Source: Caulobacter sp. Root655
GTDB lineage: Bacteria; Pseudomonadota; Alphaproteobacteria; Caulobacterales; Caulobacteraceae
Reading direction: 5' to 3'
Assembly: GCF_001427665.1 (NCBI RefSeq)
Contig: NZ_LMHC01000002.1
Span: forward strand, 56,963-120,962
Length of the DNA stretch: 64,000 bases
The translations under genes and the position numbers were made by a program. Positions 10,168 to 18,946 of this stretch are shown here, piece by piece. Positions within the stretch are counted from its first letter, which is position 1. Each line of letters starts with the position of its first letter. Below the pieces are notes generated by a model. It had not been told where the DNA came from, did no database searches, and saw nothing but the letters and a program-made list of their open reading frames with translations.

Positions 10168-12636
10168 ATGAGCAAAGCCCAAGTCCGGGAAAGACTCGTC
10201 GTGATCGGCAACGGCATGGCCGGCTGCCGGGCGGTCGAGGAGGTCCTCAAGCGCGACCCCGACCGCTACGACATCGCCATCTTCGGGGCCGAGCCGAGGG
10301 TCAACTACAACCGCATCATGCTGTCGCCGGTGCTGGCCGGCGAGAAGACCTTCGCCGACATCGTCATCAACGACGAGGCCTGGTACGCCGACAACGCCAT
10401 CACCCTGTACGCCGGGCGGGCGGTCACGGGTGTCGACCTGGAAGGCCGCAAGGTGGTCGCCGAGGGCGGGCTCGAGGTCGCCTACGACAAGCTGATCCTG
10501 GCCACTGGCTCGGACCCGTTCCGCCTGCCGCTGCCGGGCATCGACCTCGCGGGCGTGGTCACCTTCCGCGACCTGGACGACGTCGAGGCCATGGTCGCCG
10601 CCTCGGGCAAGCCCGGAGCGAAGGCCGTGGTGATCGGCGGCGGCCTGCTGGGCCTGGAAGCCGCCTACGGCCTGGCCCGGCGGGGCATGGCCGCCACCGT
10701 CGTTCACCTGATGGACGTGCTGATGGAGCGCCAGCTGGACGAAAGCGCCGGCTTCCTGCTGCGCGAGGCCCTGGCCGAGCGCGGCGTCGAGACGGTGATG
10801 GGCGCCCATTCCGAGGAGATCGTCGGCGTGGACGGCCAGGTCACCGGCCTCAAGCTCAAGGACGGCCGCGTCCTGCCGTGCGACCTGCTGGTCATGGCCG
10901 TGGGCATCAAGCCCAACGCCGGCCTGGCCAAGGCCGCCGGCCTCAACGTCAATCGCGGCGTGGTCGTCGACGACGCCATGCGCACCTCCGACCCGGCGGT
11001 GTTCGCGGTCGGCGAATGCGCGGAGCACCGCGGCAACTGCTACGGCCTGGTCGCGCCCATCTGGGACATGTGCCGGTCGCTGGCCCAGTCGATGACCGAC
11101 GGGGAGGGCGCCTATGAGGGCTCCGTCCTCTCGACCCGCCTGAAGGTCTCCGGCGTCGACGTGTTCTCGGCCGGCAAGTTCGCCGGTGGCGAGGGCTGCG
11201 AGGACATCGTGTTCCGCGACGCCGGGCGCGGCGTCTACAAGCGGGTGGTGATCGAGGACGGCAAGCTCGTCGGTTCCGTCCTGTTCGGCGACGCCACCGA
11301 CGGCAACTGGTACTTCGACCTGATGCGGGCCGGGACCCAGGTCTCCGACATCCGCGACACCCTGATCTTCGGCCAGGCCATCACGGAGGGTTTGTCCGGC
11401 CTGGACCCTAACGCCGCCGTTGCGGCCATGCCCGACACGCAGGAAATCTGCGGCTGCAACGGTGTCTGCAAGGGTTCGATCGTTTCGGCCATCACCACCC
11501 AGGGTCTGACGACACTGGATGACGTGAAGGCGGTCACCAAGGCCTCGGCCTCGTGCGGCTCGTGCACGCCGCTGGTCGAGCAGGTGCTGAAGCTGACCCT
11601 GGGCGACGACTTCAAGGCCCAGGTCGGCCCCAAGCCGATGTGCAAGTGCACGCATCACCCGCACTCGGCGGTGCGCGAGGCCATTCTCGACATGGACCTG
11701 AAGTCCATGCCGGCGGTGATGCAGGCCATGGAATGGACTACGCCCGACGGCTGCTCGTCCTGCCGTCCGGCCTTGAACTACTACCTGCTGTGCGCCTGGC
11801 CGGCCGAGTACCGCGACGACAAGCAGTCGCGCTATATCAACGAGCGGGTCCACGCCAACATCCAGAAGGACGGCACCTATTCCGTCGTGCCGCGCATGTG
11901 GGGCGGGATGACGACGCCCGACGAACTGCGGGCCATCGCCGACGTCGCCGACAAGTTCGCCATTCCCGCGGTCAAGGTCACCGGCGGCCAGCGCATCGAC
12001 CTGCTGGGCGTCAAGAAGGACGACCTGCCGGCCGTCTGGGCCGACCTCAACGCCGCCGGCATGGTCAGCGGCCACGCCTACGCCAAGGGGCTGCGCACGG
12101 TGAAGACCTGCGTCGGCAGCGACTGGTGCCGGTTCGGCACTCAGGACTCCACCGGCCTGGGCATCCGCCTGGAGAAGTTCCTCTGGGGGTCGTGGGCCCC
12201 GGCCAAGGTCAAGCTGGCGGTGTCGGGCTGTCCGCGCAACTGCGCCGAGGCCACCTGCAAGGACTTCGGCGTGGTCTGCGTCGACAGCGGCTACGAAATC
12301 CACATCGGCGGCGCGGCCGGCCTGCACATCCAGGGCACCAAGGTGCTGACCCATGTCGCTTCCGAGGACGAGACCGTCTGGGTGATCGCCGCGGCTATGC
12401 AGCTGTATCGCGAGGAGGGCTGGTACCTGGAGCGCGTCTACAAGTGGATGGCCCGCGTCGGTCTGGAGAGCATCCAGGCCAAGGTCACCGATCCTGAAAC
12501 GCGCAAGGCGCTCTACGACCGCTTCGTGTTCTCGCAGCGCTTCGCCCGCATCGACCCCTGGGCCGAGCGCGTGGCCGGTCGGCACAACGAGGAATTCACC
12601 CCCATGAGCCGCCGGATGGAGTTCGCCCCCGCATGA
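10168..12636 (+). CDS. nirB: Assimilatory nitrite reductase, large subunit NirB
   Basis: Cytoplasmic NAD(P)H-dependent sirohaem nitrite reductase reducing nitrite to ammonium. Domain order: FAD/NAD(P)-binding pyridine nucleotide-disulfide oxidoreductase half (ERLVVIGNGMAGCR, VVIGGGLLGLEAAYGLARRG), a BFD-like [2Fe-2S] domain (CGCNGVCKG...CGSC), then ferredoxin-like and 4Fe-4S/sirohaem domains (KTCVGSDWCRFG and SGCPRNCAEATCKD). The frame is open far upstream through the transporter; I chose ATG 10168, which has AGGA at proper spacing, giving 822 residues. ATG 10162 is the alternative and sits too close to that site. It overlaps nirD by 4 bases. Confidence 0.96.
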   Translation: MSKAQVRERLVVIGNGMAGCRAVEEVLKRDPDRYDIAIFGAEPRVNYNRIMLSPVLAGEKTFADIVINDEAWYADNAITLYAGRAVTGVDLEGRKVVAEGGLEVAYDKLILATGSDPFRLPLPGIDLAGVVTFRDLDDVEAMVAASGKPGAKAVVIGGGLLGLEAAYGLARRGMAATVVHLMDVLMERQLDESAGFLLREALAERGVETVMGAHSEEIVGVDGQVTGLKLKDGRVLPCDLLVMAVGIKPNAGLAKAAGLNVNRGVVVDDAMRTSDPAVFAVGECAEHRGNCYGLVAPIWDMCRSLAQSMTDGEGAYEGSVLSTRLKVSGVDVFSAGKFAGGEGCEDIVFRDAGRGVYKRVVIEDGKLVGSVLFGDATDGNWYFDLMRAGTQVSDIRDTLIFGQAITEGLSGLDPNAAVAAMPDTQEICGCNGVCKGSIVSAITTQGLTTLDDVKAVTKASASCGSCTPLVEQVLKLTLGDDFKAQVGPKPMCKCTHHPHSAVREAILDMDLKSMPAVMQAMEWTTPDGCSSCRPALNYYLLCAWPAEYRDDKQSRYINERVHANIQKDGTYSVVPRMWGGMTTPDELRAIADVADKFAIPAVKVTGGQRIDLLGVKKDDLPAVWADLNAAGMVSGHAYAKGLRTVKTCVGSDWCRFGTQDSTGLGIRLEKFLWGSWAPAKVKLAVSGCPRNCAEATCKDFGVVCVDSGYEIHIGGAAGLHIQGTKVLTHVASEDETVWVIAAAMQLYREEGWYLERVYKWMARVGLESIQAKVTDPETRKALYDRFVFSQRFARIDPWAERVAGRHNEEFTPMSRRMEFAPA

Positions 12637-12980
12637 ACGCGCCCGTGAAGTCCCCAATCTGGATCGACGTCGGCGCCGTGACCGACATCCCCCGCCGCGG
12701 GGCGCGTCGCGTCACCAGCCCGCGCGGCGACATCGCCATCTTCCGCACCGGCGACGGTGAGGTGTTCGCCCTGATGGACGCCTGTCCGCACAAGGGCGGG
12801 CCGCTCAGCCAGGGCATCGTCCACGGTCGCGCGGTGGCCTGTCCGCTGCACAACTGGTCGATCGACCTGGCCTCCGGCGAGCCCATGGGCGCCGACAAGG
12901 GCAAGGGCTGCACGCCGGTCGTGCCGCTGGAGGTGCGCGACGGCCGCCTGCTGCTGAGCCTGGCGACGGCGGTGGTCTGA
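12633..12980 (+). CDS. nirD: Nitrite reductase small subunit NirD (Rieske)
   Basis: A 115-residue Rieske [2Fe-2S] protein. The cluster ligands are in CPHKGGPLSQG and CPLHNWSIDLASGE. It pairs with NirB; the ATGA overlap with nirB and the TGATG overlap with nasA indicate translational coupling of the whole block. NirD-type Rieske domains often lack full ligands, but here both Cys-His pairs (CPH and CPLH) are intact, so this copy should carry a real cluster. Confidence 0.94.
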   Translation: MNAPVKSPIWIDVGAVTDIPRRGARRVTSPRGDIAIFRTGDGEVFALMDACPHKGGPLSQGIVHGRAVACPLHNWSIDLASGEPMGADKGKGCTPVVPLEVRDGRLLLSLATAVV

Positions 12981-15679
12981 TGGCCGACGGCGGCGGCGCG
13001 ATCACGGTCAAGACCGCCTGTCCCTATTGCGGGGTCGGCTGCGGCGTGACCGGGGCCGTCGCCAGCCAAGGGAGCGAGGGCCGGGCGCTGTCGGTGACGG
13101 GCGATCCGGCCCATCCCGCCAACCTGGGCCGGCTGTGCTCGAAGGGCACGGCCCTGGGGGCGACGGTGGGGCTGCAGGGCCGGCTGCTGGAGCCGACCAT
13201 CGGCGGCAAGCCCGCCAGCTGGACCGAGGCCACCGCCCTGGTCGCCAAGCGCTTCCGCGACACCATCGCCAAGCACGGCCCCGACAGCGTCGCCTTCTAC
13301 GTCTCCGGCCAGCTGCTGACCGAGGACTACTACGTCGCCAACAAGCTGATGAAGGGCTTCATCGGCTCGGGCAATATCGACACCAACAGCCGGCTCTGCA
13401 TGGCCTCGGCCGTCGCCGCCCACAAGCAGGCGTTCGGGGCCGACCTGGTGCCCGGCTGCTACGAAGACCTCGACCTGGCCGATCTGGTGGTGTTCAGCGG
13501 CCACAACGCCGCCTGGACCCATCCGGTGCTGTTCCGGCGCATGGAGGCCGCCAGGGCGCGCGGCCAGAAGCACGTGGTCATCGACCCGCGCCGCACGGAT
13601 ACCGCCGAGGGCGCCGACCTGCACCTGGCCATCGCCCCGCAGAGCGACGTGCGGTTGTGGAACGGCCTGCTGGCCGACCTGATCCGCCGCGGCGCCATCG
13701 ACCGCGACTACATCGCCGCCCACGTCAACGGCTTCGCCGAGATCGAGGCGGCTCTCGCCGAGCTGGACCAGTCGCCGGCCGCCGTGGCCGCCGACTGCGG
13801 CGTGGCGCTGGATGATTTGCTGAGTTTCTACAACCTCTTCGCCGATAACCCTAAGACCGTCAGCCTGTTCTCGATGGGGGCCAACCAGTCGGCCCAGGGC
13901 ACGGCCAAGGGACTGTCGATCCTCAATGTCCACCTGGCCACCGGGCGGATCGGCAAGCCGGGGGCCTGTCCGTTCTCGATCACCGGCCAGCCCAACGCCA
14001 TGGGCGGGCGCGAGACCGGCGGCATGGCCAACACCCTGGCCGGCCACATGGACTTCGCCCCGGCCGACCGCGACCGCGTCGCCCGGTTCTGGGGTGCGCC
14101 CGACACCGCCCGCGCCCCGGGCCTGAAGGCCGTCGAGATGTTCGAGGCGGTTCACGCGGGCAAGATCAAGGCGATCTGGGTGATGGCCACCAACCCGGCC
14201 GTCAGCCTGCCCGACGCCAGCCGGGTGCGCGAGGCGCTGGAGCGCTGCCCGTTCGTGGTGGTTTCGGACTGCGTCGACACCGACACCACGGCCTTCGCCG
14301 ACGTCAAGCTGCCCGCCCTGGCCTGGGGCGAGAAGGATGGCACGGTGACCAACTCCGAGCGCCGGATTTCGCGTCAGCGGGCGTTGTTTCCCGCCCCGGG
14401 CCAGGCCCGGGCCGACTGGCGGATCGTCGCCGACGTGGCCAAGGCCATGGGGTTCGACGGTTTCGGCTGGGCCAGCCAGGCCAGCGTGTTTCGCGAGTGG
14501 GCGCGGCTGACGGCCTATGAAAACCAGGATCGCGTTCTAAACCTCTCGGGTCTTTCCGCTATCACGCCAGAGGCTTACGCGGGACTTCTGCCGGTCCAGT
14601 GGCCTGTCACGACGGACGGGCAGGGGACGCCGCGCCTGTTCACCAATGGCCGCTTCCAGACCCCCGACGGCCGCGCCCGCATGATCCCGACCCGGCCGCG
14701 CGGGCCGGCCGACGCCGTCGACGCGGCCTATCCTCTGTCGCTCAACACCGGTCGCATCCGCGACCAGTGGCACACCATGACCCGCACCGGCCTGGCCCCC
14801 GACCTCTGCCGCCACGCGCCCGAGCCGTTCGTCGAGATCCACCCCGCCGACGCCGAGGCCGCCGGCCTGAAGGACGGCGCCCTGACCCGGGTGATCACCG
14901 TGCGAGGCGAGGCCGTGGCCGTGGCCAAGGTCACCGACCGCCAGCGGCTGGGCGGGGTTTTCATGCCCATGCACTGGACTGACGCCTTCGCGCCGTCCGG
15001 CCGTTCCAATCCGCTGATCGCGCCCAATCTCGACCCGGTGTCCGGCCAGCCGGAGTTCAAGCACACCCCGGCCCGGATCCGCGCCTATCGCGAGACCTGG
15101 AAGGGGTTCCTCCTGACGCCCGACGCCAGGGGCGCGCCCGTCGGCCAGGACCTGGTCTGGCGGCGCATCCCGCAGGACGCCTGCCAGCTGCATGAGTTCG
15201 CCGGTCGCGGCGATGAGGCCCAGCGCGAGGCGGTGCGGAAGCTCCTCACCAAAGGCCTGATCGGCGAGGTCGTGGCTTATGACGACGCCGCCACCGGCGC
15301 GCGGCGCGAGGCCTGGGTCCGCGACGGCCGGCTGGTCGCCGTGCTGTTCATGACCACCACCGGTCGCCTGCCGCCGCGCGACTGGCTGGCCGAACTGTTC
15401 GCCCTGCCGGCGCTGGACGCCGTGGCCCGTTCCTCGTTGCTGTTCGGCCGCGCGCCGGGCGCGCCTGTCGACAAGGGCCCGCTGGTCTGCGCCTGCCTGA
15501 AGGTCGGGGCCAGGGCCGTGCAGGCCGCCATCGTCGCCGGGGCCGCCAGCCCCGACGCGGTCGGCGCGGTCACCGGAGCCGGAACCAACTGCGGGTCCTG
15601 CCGCCCCGAGATCGCCCGGATGATCGCCGCGTCGCCGGCTGCTTCGCCCGCCAAGGAGACCGCCCATGTCGTCGCATGA
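12980..15679 (+). CDS. nasA: Assimilatory nitrate reductase catalytic subunit
   Basis: An 899-residue cytoplasmic Mo-bis-MGD enzyme of the NasA type, reducing nitrate to nitrite. The N-terminal [4Fe-4S] motif is CPYCGVGCGV...LGRLCSKG; the molybdopterin oxidoreductase core follows (GSGNIDTNSRLCMASAVA and TGQPNAMGGRETGGMANTLAGH), then a molydopterin-dinucleotide-binding domain (LSLNTGRIRDQWHTMTRTG). The C-terminus adds a BFD-like [2Fe-2S] domain (CACLKVGARAVQ...GTNCGSCRPEI), an electron-entry module typical of NAD(P)H- or ferredoxin-linked NasA. The ATG overlaps the nirD stop by one base, and the end overlaps cobA. Confidence 0.96.
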   Translation: MADGGGAITVKTACPYCGVGCGVTGAVASQGSEGRALSVTGDPAHPANLGRLCSKGTALGATVGLQGRLLEPTIGGKPASWTEATALVAKRFRDTIAKHGPDSVAFYVSGQLLTEDYYVANKLMKGFIGSGNIDTNSRLCMASAVAAHKQAFGADLVPGCYEDLDLADLVVFSGHNAAWTHPVLFRRMEAARARGQKHVVIDPRRTDTAEGADLHLAIAPQSDVRLWNGLLADLIRRGAIDRDYIAAHVNGFAEIEAALAELDQSPAAVAADCGVALDDLLSFYNLFADNPKTVSLFSMGANQSAQGTAKGLSILNVHLATGRIGKPGACPFSITGQPNAMGGRETGGMANTLAGHMDFAPADRDRVARFWGAPDTARAPGLKAVEMFEAVHAGKIKAIWVMATNPAVSLPDASRVREALERCPFVVVSDCVDTDTTAFADVKLPALAWGEKDGTVTNSERRISRQRALFPAPGQARADWRIVADVAKAMGFDGFGWASQASVFREWARLTAYENQDRVLNLSGLSAITPEAYAGLLPVQWPVTTDGQGTPRLFTNGRFQTPDGRARMIPTRPRGPADAVDAAYPLSLNTGRIRDQWHTMTRTGLAPDLCRHAPEPFVEIHPADAEAAGLKDGALTRVITVRGEAVAVAKVTDRQRLGGVFMPMHWTDAFAPSGRSNPLIAPNLDPVSGQPEFKHTPARIRAYRETWKGFLLTPDARGAPVGQDLVWRRIPQDACQLHEFAGRGDEAQREAVRKLLTKGLIGEVVAYDDAATGARREAWVRDGRLVAVLFMTTTGRLPPRDWLAELFALPALDAVARSSLLFGRAPGAPVDKGPLVCACLKVGARAVQAAIVAGAASPDAVGAVTGAGTNCGSCRPEIARMIAASPAASPAKETAHVVA

Positions 15680-16448
15680 TCCCAAGGCCGGCCACGTTCT
15701 GCTGGTCGGCGCCGGCCCAGGTCCCGTCGACCTGATGACCGTGCGCGCGGTGCGCGCCGTCGAGAGCGCCCAGGCCCTGCTGTACGACGCCCTGATCTCC
15801 GACGAGGCGATCGCCCTGGCCCCGCCCGGCTGCGTGCGCATCCAGACCGGCAAGCGGGCCGGCAAGCCCAGCATGCACCAGGACGAGATCAACCGCCTGA
15901 TGCTGCGCCTGGCCCGCAAGGGCCTGCGCGTCGTGCGGTTGAAGGGCGGCGATCCGTCGATCTTTGGCCGGGTCGGCGAGGAGGCGGGCTTCCTGCAAGA
16001 CCACGGCGTGCCGATCGAGGTGGTGCCCGGCGTCACCGCCGCCTGCGCCGCCGCCGCCCAGTTCGGTTTCCCCCTGACCCATCGCGGCGAGGCCCGCCGG
16101 GTGGTGTTCACCACCGCCCGCCTGGAGGCCGGCGCCCTGGCCGGCGACTGGAGCGCCGCGTCCGACCCCGAGGCGACCATGGCCGTCTATATGGGCGGCG
16201 AGGTCGCCGCGGCCCTGAGCGAGCGGATGATCGCCGCCGGCCGTTCGCCCGACACCCCGGCCGTGGCGATCGAACAGGCCGGCGGAGCCGAGGCCCGACT
16301 CTATCGCGGCACCCTGGCGACCCTGGCCGACCAACTGGCGGAGACGCGCGGCGGTCCCGTGCTGATCGTCATCGGCGAGGTCGCCGCCCAGGCGGGCGAC
16401 GCGCGGGCTCTGACCGAGGAGGACGGCGCGCGGGTCCTGAGGGCGTGA
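15666..16448 (+). CDS. cobA: Uroporphyrinogen-III C-methyltransferase (sirohaem synthesis)
   Basis: A 260-residue SAM-dependent tetrapyrrole methylase. It shows VLLVGAGPGPVDLMTVRA at the N-terminus, LISDEAIALAPPG, the VVRLKGGDPSIFGR loop and EVVPGVTAACAAAA, all family hallmarks. It makes precorrin-2, the first step to the sirohaem needed by NirB, so its position as the last gene of the nitrate block, overlapping nasA by 14 bases, is functional. It lacks the N-terminal CysG dehydrogenase/ferrochelatase domain, so these steps must be encoded elsewhere. Confidence 0.93.
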   Translation: MSSHDPKAGHVLLVGAGPGPVDLMTVRAVRAVESAQALLYDALISDEAIALAPPGCVRIQTGKRAGKPSMHQDEINRLMLRLARKGLRVVRLKGGDPSIFGRVGEEAGFLQDHGVPIEVVPGVTAACAAAAQFGFPLTHRGEARRVVFTTARLEAGALAGDWSAASDPEATMAVYMGGEVAAALSERMIAAGRSPDTPAVAIEQAGGAEARLYRGTLATLADQLAETRGGPVLIVIGEVAAQAGDARALTEEDGARVLRA

Positions 16449-16629
16449 CGACCTGACCGTCCACGGCGAGTCCCTCGCGTGGCCGCCGTTCTGCGCAATT
16501 TGTCCGCTCATTGCAGCGATCGGCGGCGATGCGAACCCGCATCACGGCTGACATCGTCATTTTTGTTGCAAAATCTCGATCCGGACGCGAACTTTCTCCG
16601 CAAGCGAATTTTACAGGACGGAGATATCC

Positions 16630-16992
16630 ATGCGCACCTCGATGTGCAGCGCCTTGGCGGTAGCGTCGTTGATCGCGGCCATTTCGGGTTCGGCCTGGGC
16701 GCAGGAAGCGGCGCCCGCCGCCCCCGCCGCCCCCGCCGCGCCCGGTTCCGTGGCGGCCGCGAAGGCGCCGCTCAACCTTGATACGCCGATCGCGGTCATC
16801 GCCGCCGACCCCAGGGGCAGGGCCGTCCTGGACAAGGACCTGCCGGGGCTGACGATCCACCCCATGTTCGAGTCGTTCAAGAACGACTCCCTCAAGCAGT
16901 TCCAGCCCAAGACCGGCGGCGCTATCAGCGACGACAACCTGGCGGTGACGGCGAAGGATCTGGCGGCTCTGGATATGCCCCAAGGCCGCTAG
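16630..16992 (+). CDS. Small exported protein of unknown function
   Basis: A 120-residue protein with a clear Sec signal peptide (residues 1-24, ending SAWAQE), a low-complexity Ala-Pro stretch of about 12 residues, and a folded-looking remainder (NLDTPIAVIAADPRGRAVLD...). The ATG follows GGACGGAG. I do not recognise a family. The pattern TPIAVIAADPRGRAVLDKDLPGL resembles small conserved periplasmic proteins of Caulobacterales. The 181-base gap upstream is less GC-rich and probably holds its own promoter. Confidence 0.65.
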   Translation: MRTSMCSALAVASLIAAISGSAWAQEAAPAAPAAPAAPGSVAAAKAPLNLDTPIAVIAADPRGRAVLDKDLPGLTIHPMFESFKNDSLKQFQPKTGGAISDDNLAVTAKDLAALDMPQGR

Positions 16993-16996
16993 TCGG

Positions 16997-17356
16997 TCAG
17001 CGCGCCTCCAAGGCCAGCAGCGCGAACAGCGCGCCTTCGGTGTCGGACAGCCGCCATCCGCGATGGACGAACACCGCCCCGCGCCGGAAATCCTCGGCCA
17101 CACGGCGGCGCAGGGCCGGAAGAACCTCTGGACCGCGTCCGTTCGGGAACAGCCGCGTGGTCAGGACGGCGGCGGTGGTCGGTGGCCGGGCCGCCAGCCA
17201 GGCCTGGCCGATCCGCGCGGCGGCGGCCATGTCCAGGTCCGCGAACAGCGTCGGCTTGAGGTCGGCGGAGCTCGCCCGCGCGAGGGCGGGCAGGGCGGCT
17301 CCAGCGGTCGCGGCGACCAGGGCGGCCAGCAGGTCGCGGCGGGCGAGGGCGGTCAT
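16997..17356 (-). CDS. Exported Tat-type small protein paired with a GMC oxidoreductase
   Basis: A 119-residue protein beginning MTALARRDLLAALVAATAG, a plausible twin-arginine or Sec signal ending near ALARA. The rest (LFADLDMAAAARIGQAWLAARPP...) is predicted alpha-helical; I do not recognise a characterised family. The start overlaps the stop of the upstream GMC oxidoreductase by 4 bases, so the two are translationally coupled and this could be an accessory subunit that carries the flavoprotein through the Tat system. That role is inference from position and signal type. Confidence 0.7.
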   Translation of the reverse strand: MTALARRDLLAALVAATAGAALPALARASSADLKPTLFADLDMAAAARIGQAWLAARPPTTAAVLTTRLFPNGRGPEVLPALRRRVAEDFRRGAVFVHRGWRLSDTEGALFALLALEAR

Positions 17357-18906
17357 CGACGGGCTCCGAACTCTTGCTTCAGGTGGTCGGCCAGGCGCAT
17401 GACCAGGGCCAGGATCGTCAGGGTGGGGTTGGCGATGCCGGAAGTCGGGAACACCGAACTGCCGGCGACGTAGAGGTTGCCCGCCTCGTGGACCCGCCCG
17501 TCGGAGTCGACCACGCCCTGGCGAGGGTCGGCGTGCATCCGTGTCGTGCCCATGTGGTGGCGCGAGGCGCTGGAGATTTCCAACAACATCTGACGCTTGA
17601 TCGGCCAACAGAGCCGGCCCTGGCCGGCGGCGCCCAGGGCGTCGCCGACGCCGGCCGCCGAGCGCTCCAGGCTGTCCCAGTCGGTCTTGGAATAGGCCCA
17701 GTCCAGGCGGATGCGCGGCATGCCCAGGGCGTCCTTGGCGGCGGCGTCGAGGGTCACGCGGCTGTCGGGATTGGGGAAATGCTCGGACATCGCGAAGAAG
17801 CCCAGAAGTTGGCCTCCGCCCGCGCCCTGGCCATCGATCCTGGCGGCGACCTTGCCGATCGTCTTGGTCTCGGTCTTGGCCTGTGTTCCGGCGCCGGTCT
17901 CCTCGCCGGCATAGAAGGTCGCGGTGAAGTTGCCGGTCCCCATCCGCTTCTGGGCTGGCGCGCCGCTGGCCAGCACGCAGTGGGAGCCGCGGCGGGGCCC
18001 AAGGTAGAGGTCCATCGGCGCGTCGCGCGAGATGTGGATGGCCGTGCCCTCCGTCTCGGCGTCGGTGTCGGCCGCGTAGGTGACGTGGCCCTGGAAGAAC
18101 CGCCCGACCAGGTCGTGGCGGTTGCCGATCCCCGCCGCGCGGACGTCGTTGGAGGCCAGCAGCAGGCGGACGTTCTCGATGCCGCCGACCGCCAGGACAT
18201 AGGTCTTGCCGCTGGCCGTGTGGCGCTTGCCGTCCAGGCAGGCCACCTCCAGCCCCGCGACCTGGTCGCCGGCCGGGTTCAGGGCAATCCGCACGACGTT
18301 GGCGTGCAGGTAGACGGTGATGTTGGCCGCGTCGGCGAAGTCGGTGCGGAAGCGGTCGAACGCCGCCTTGTCCGAGCCGCCGGAATAGCGGGTGAAGTGG
18401 CGTGGAGCCGGGAAGAAGCCGTCTTCGGGGGCCAGGTCCAGCGGCCTGCGCGCCGGGTCCTGGAGCATCTTGTCGTCGCGGCCGAAGCGCGGGATCTCCA
18501 GCAGGTCGCAGGCCCGGTCGTAGAACGGCTGTATCTGCTCGCGGGTGACCGGCCAGCCGCTGTGCGGCGCCCAGGCGCGGGCCGCGAAGTCGGCCGGGTC
18601 GAGCGGCGCGCACTTGCCGCCCCAGACCATGCCCGAGCCACCCAGCACCCGGGCCCGCGACTGGCCTGGATAGTCGTTGAACGGCTTGTCCGGGTTGTCG
18701 GGCGCGTGGACCACGGCCGAGCCGGCGTAGAGGGCCTGGTTGTCGGCGTCGATGTCGCGGCCGCCGCTCTCCAGGATGGCGACCTTGAGCGGGCCGCCGG
18801 CCAGTTCCTTGGCCAGGGTGATGCCGGCCATGCCGCCGCCGATGATCACCAGGTCGGCCACAATCGCGCTGGCGTCGGGCAAGGTTCGGGCGTCGATGAA
18901 AGCCAT
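17353..18906 (-). CDS. GMC-family FAD-dependent oxidoreductase
   Basis: A 517-residue flavoprotein. The N-terminal Rossmann motif is VIIGGGMAGITLAKEL, followed by the GMC signature ARVLGGSGMVWGGKC, and the C-terminal GMC block contains HHMGTTRMH and NLYVAGSSVFPTSGIANPTLTI. Members oxidise alcohols or sugars (glucose, gluconate, fructose). It has no signal peptide of its own, but the coupled downstream gene carries a possible Tat signal, so export as a complex is conceivable. The substrate is not readable from sequence. Confidence 0.88.
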   Translation of the reverse strand: MAFIDARTLPDASAIVADLVIIGGGMAGITLAKELAGGPLKVAILESGGRDIDADNQALYAGSAVVHAPDNPDKPFNDYPGQSRARVLGGSGMVWGGKCAPLDPADFAARAWAPHSGWPVTREQIQPFYDRACDLLEIPRFGRDDKMLQDPARRPLDLAPEDGFFPAPRHFTRYSGGSDKAAFDRFRTDFADAANITVYLHANVVRIALNPAGDQVAGLEVACLDGKRHTASGKTYVLAVGGIENVRLLLASNDVRAAGIGNRHDLVGRFFQGHVTYAADTDAETEGTAIHISRDAPMDLYLGPRRGSHCVLASGAPAQKRMGTGNFTATFYAGEETGAGTQAKTETKTIGKVAARIDGQGAGGGQLLGFFAMSEHFPNPDSRVTLDAAAKDALGMPRIRLDWAYSKTDWDSLERSAAGVGDALGAAGQGRLCWPIKRQMLLEISSASRHHMGTTRMHADPRQGVVDSDGRVHEAGNLYVAGSSVFPTSGIANPTLTILALVMRLADHLKQEFGARR

Positions 18907-18946
18907 CGTGTTTCCTGTCGGGTTTTGAAGGGGTTAGGGCGTGGGC

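Noticed and set aside
10141..12657. 838-residue minus-strand open frame opposite nirB
   Set aside because: Mirror of NirB codon bias; no recognisable protein and no ribosome site.
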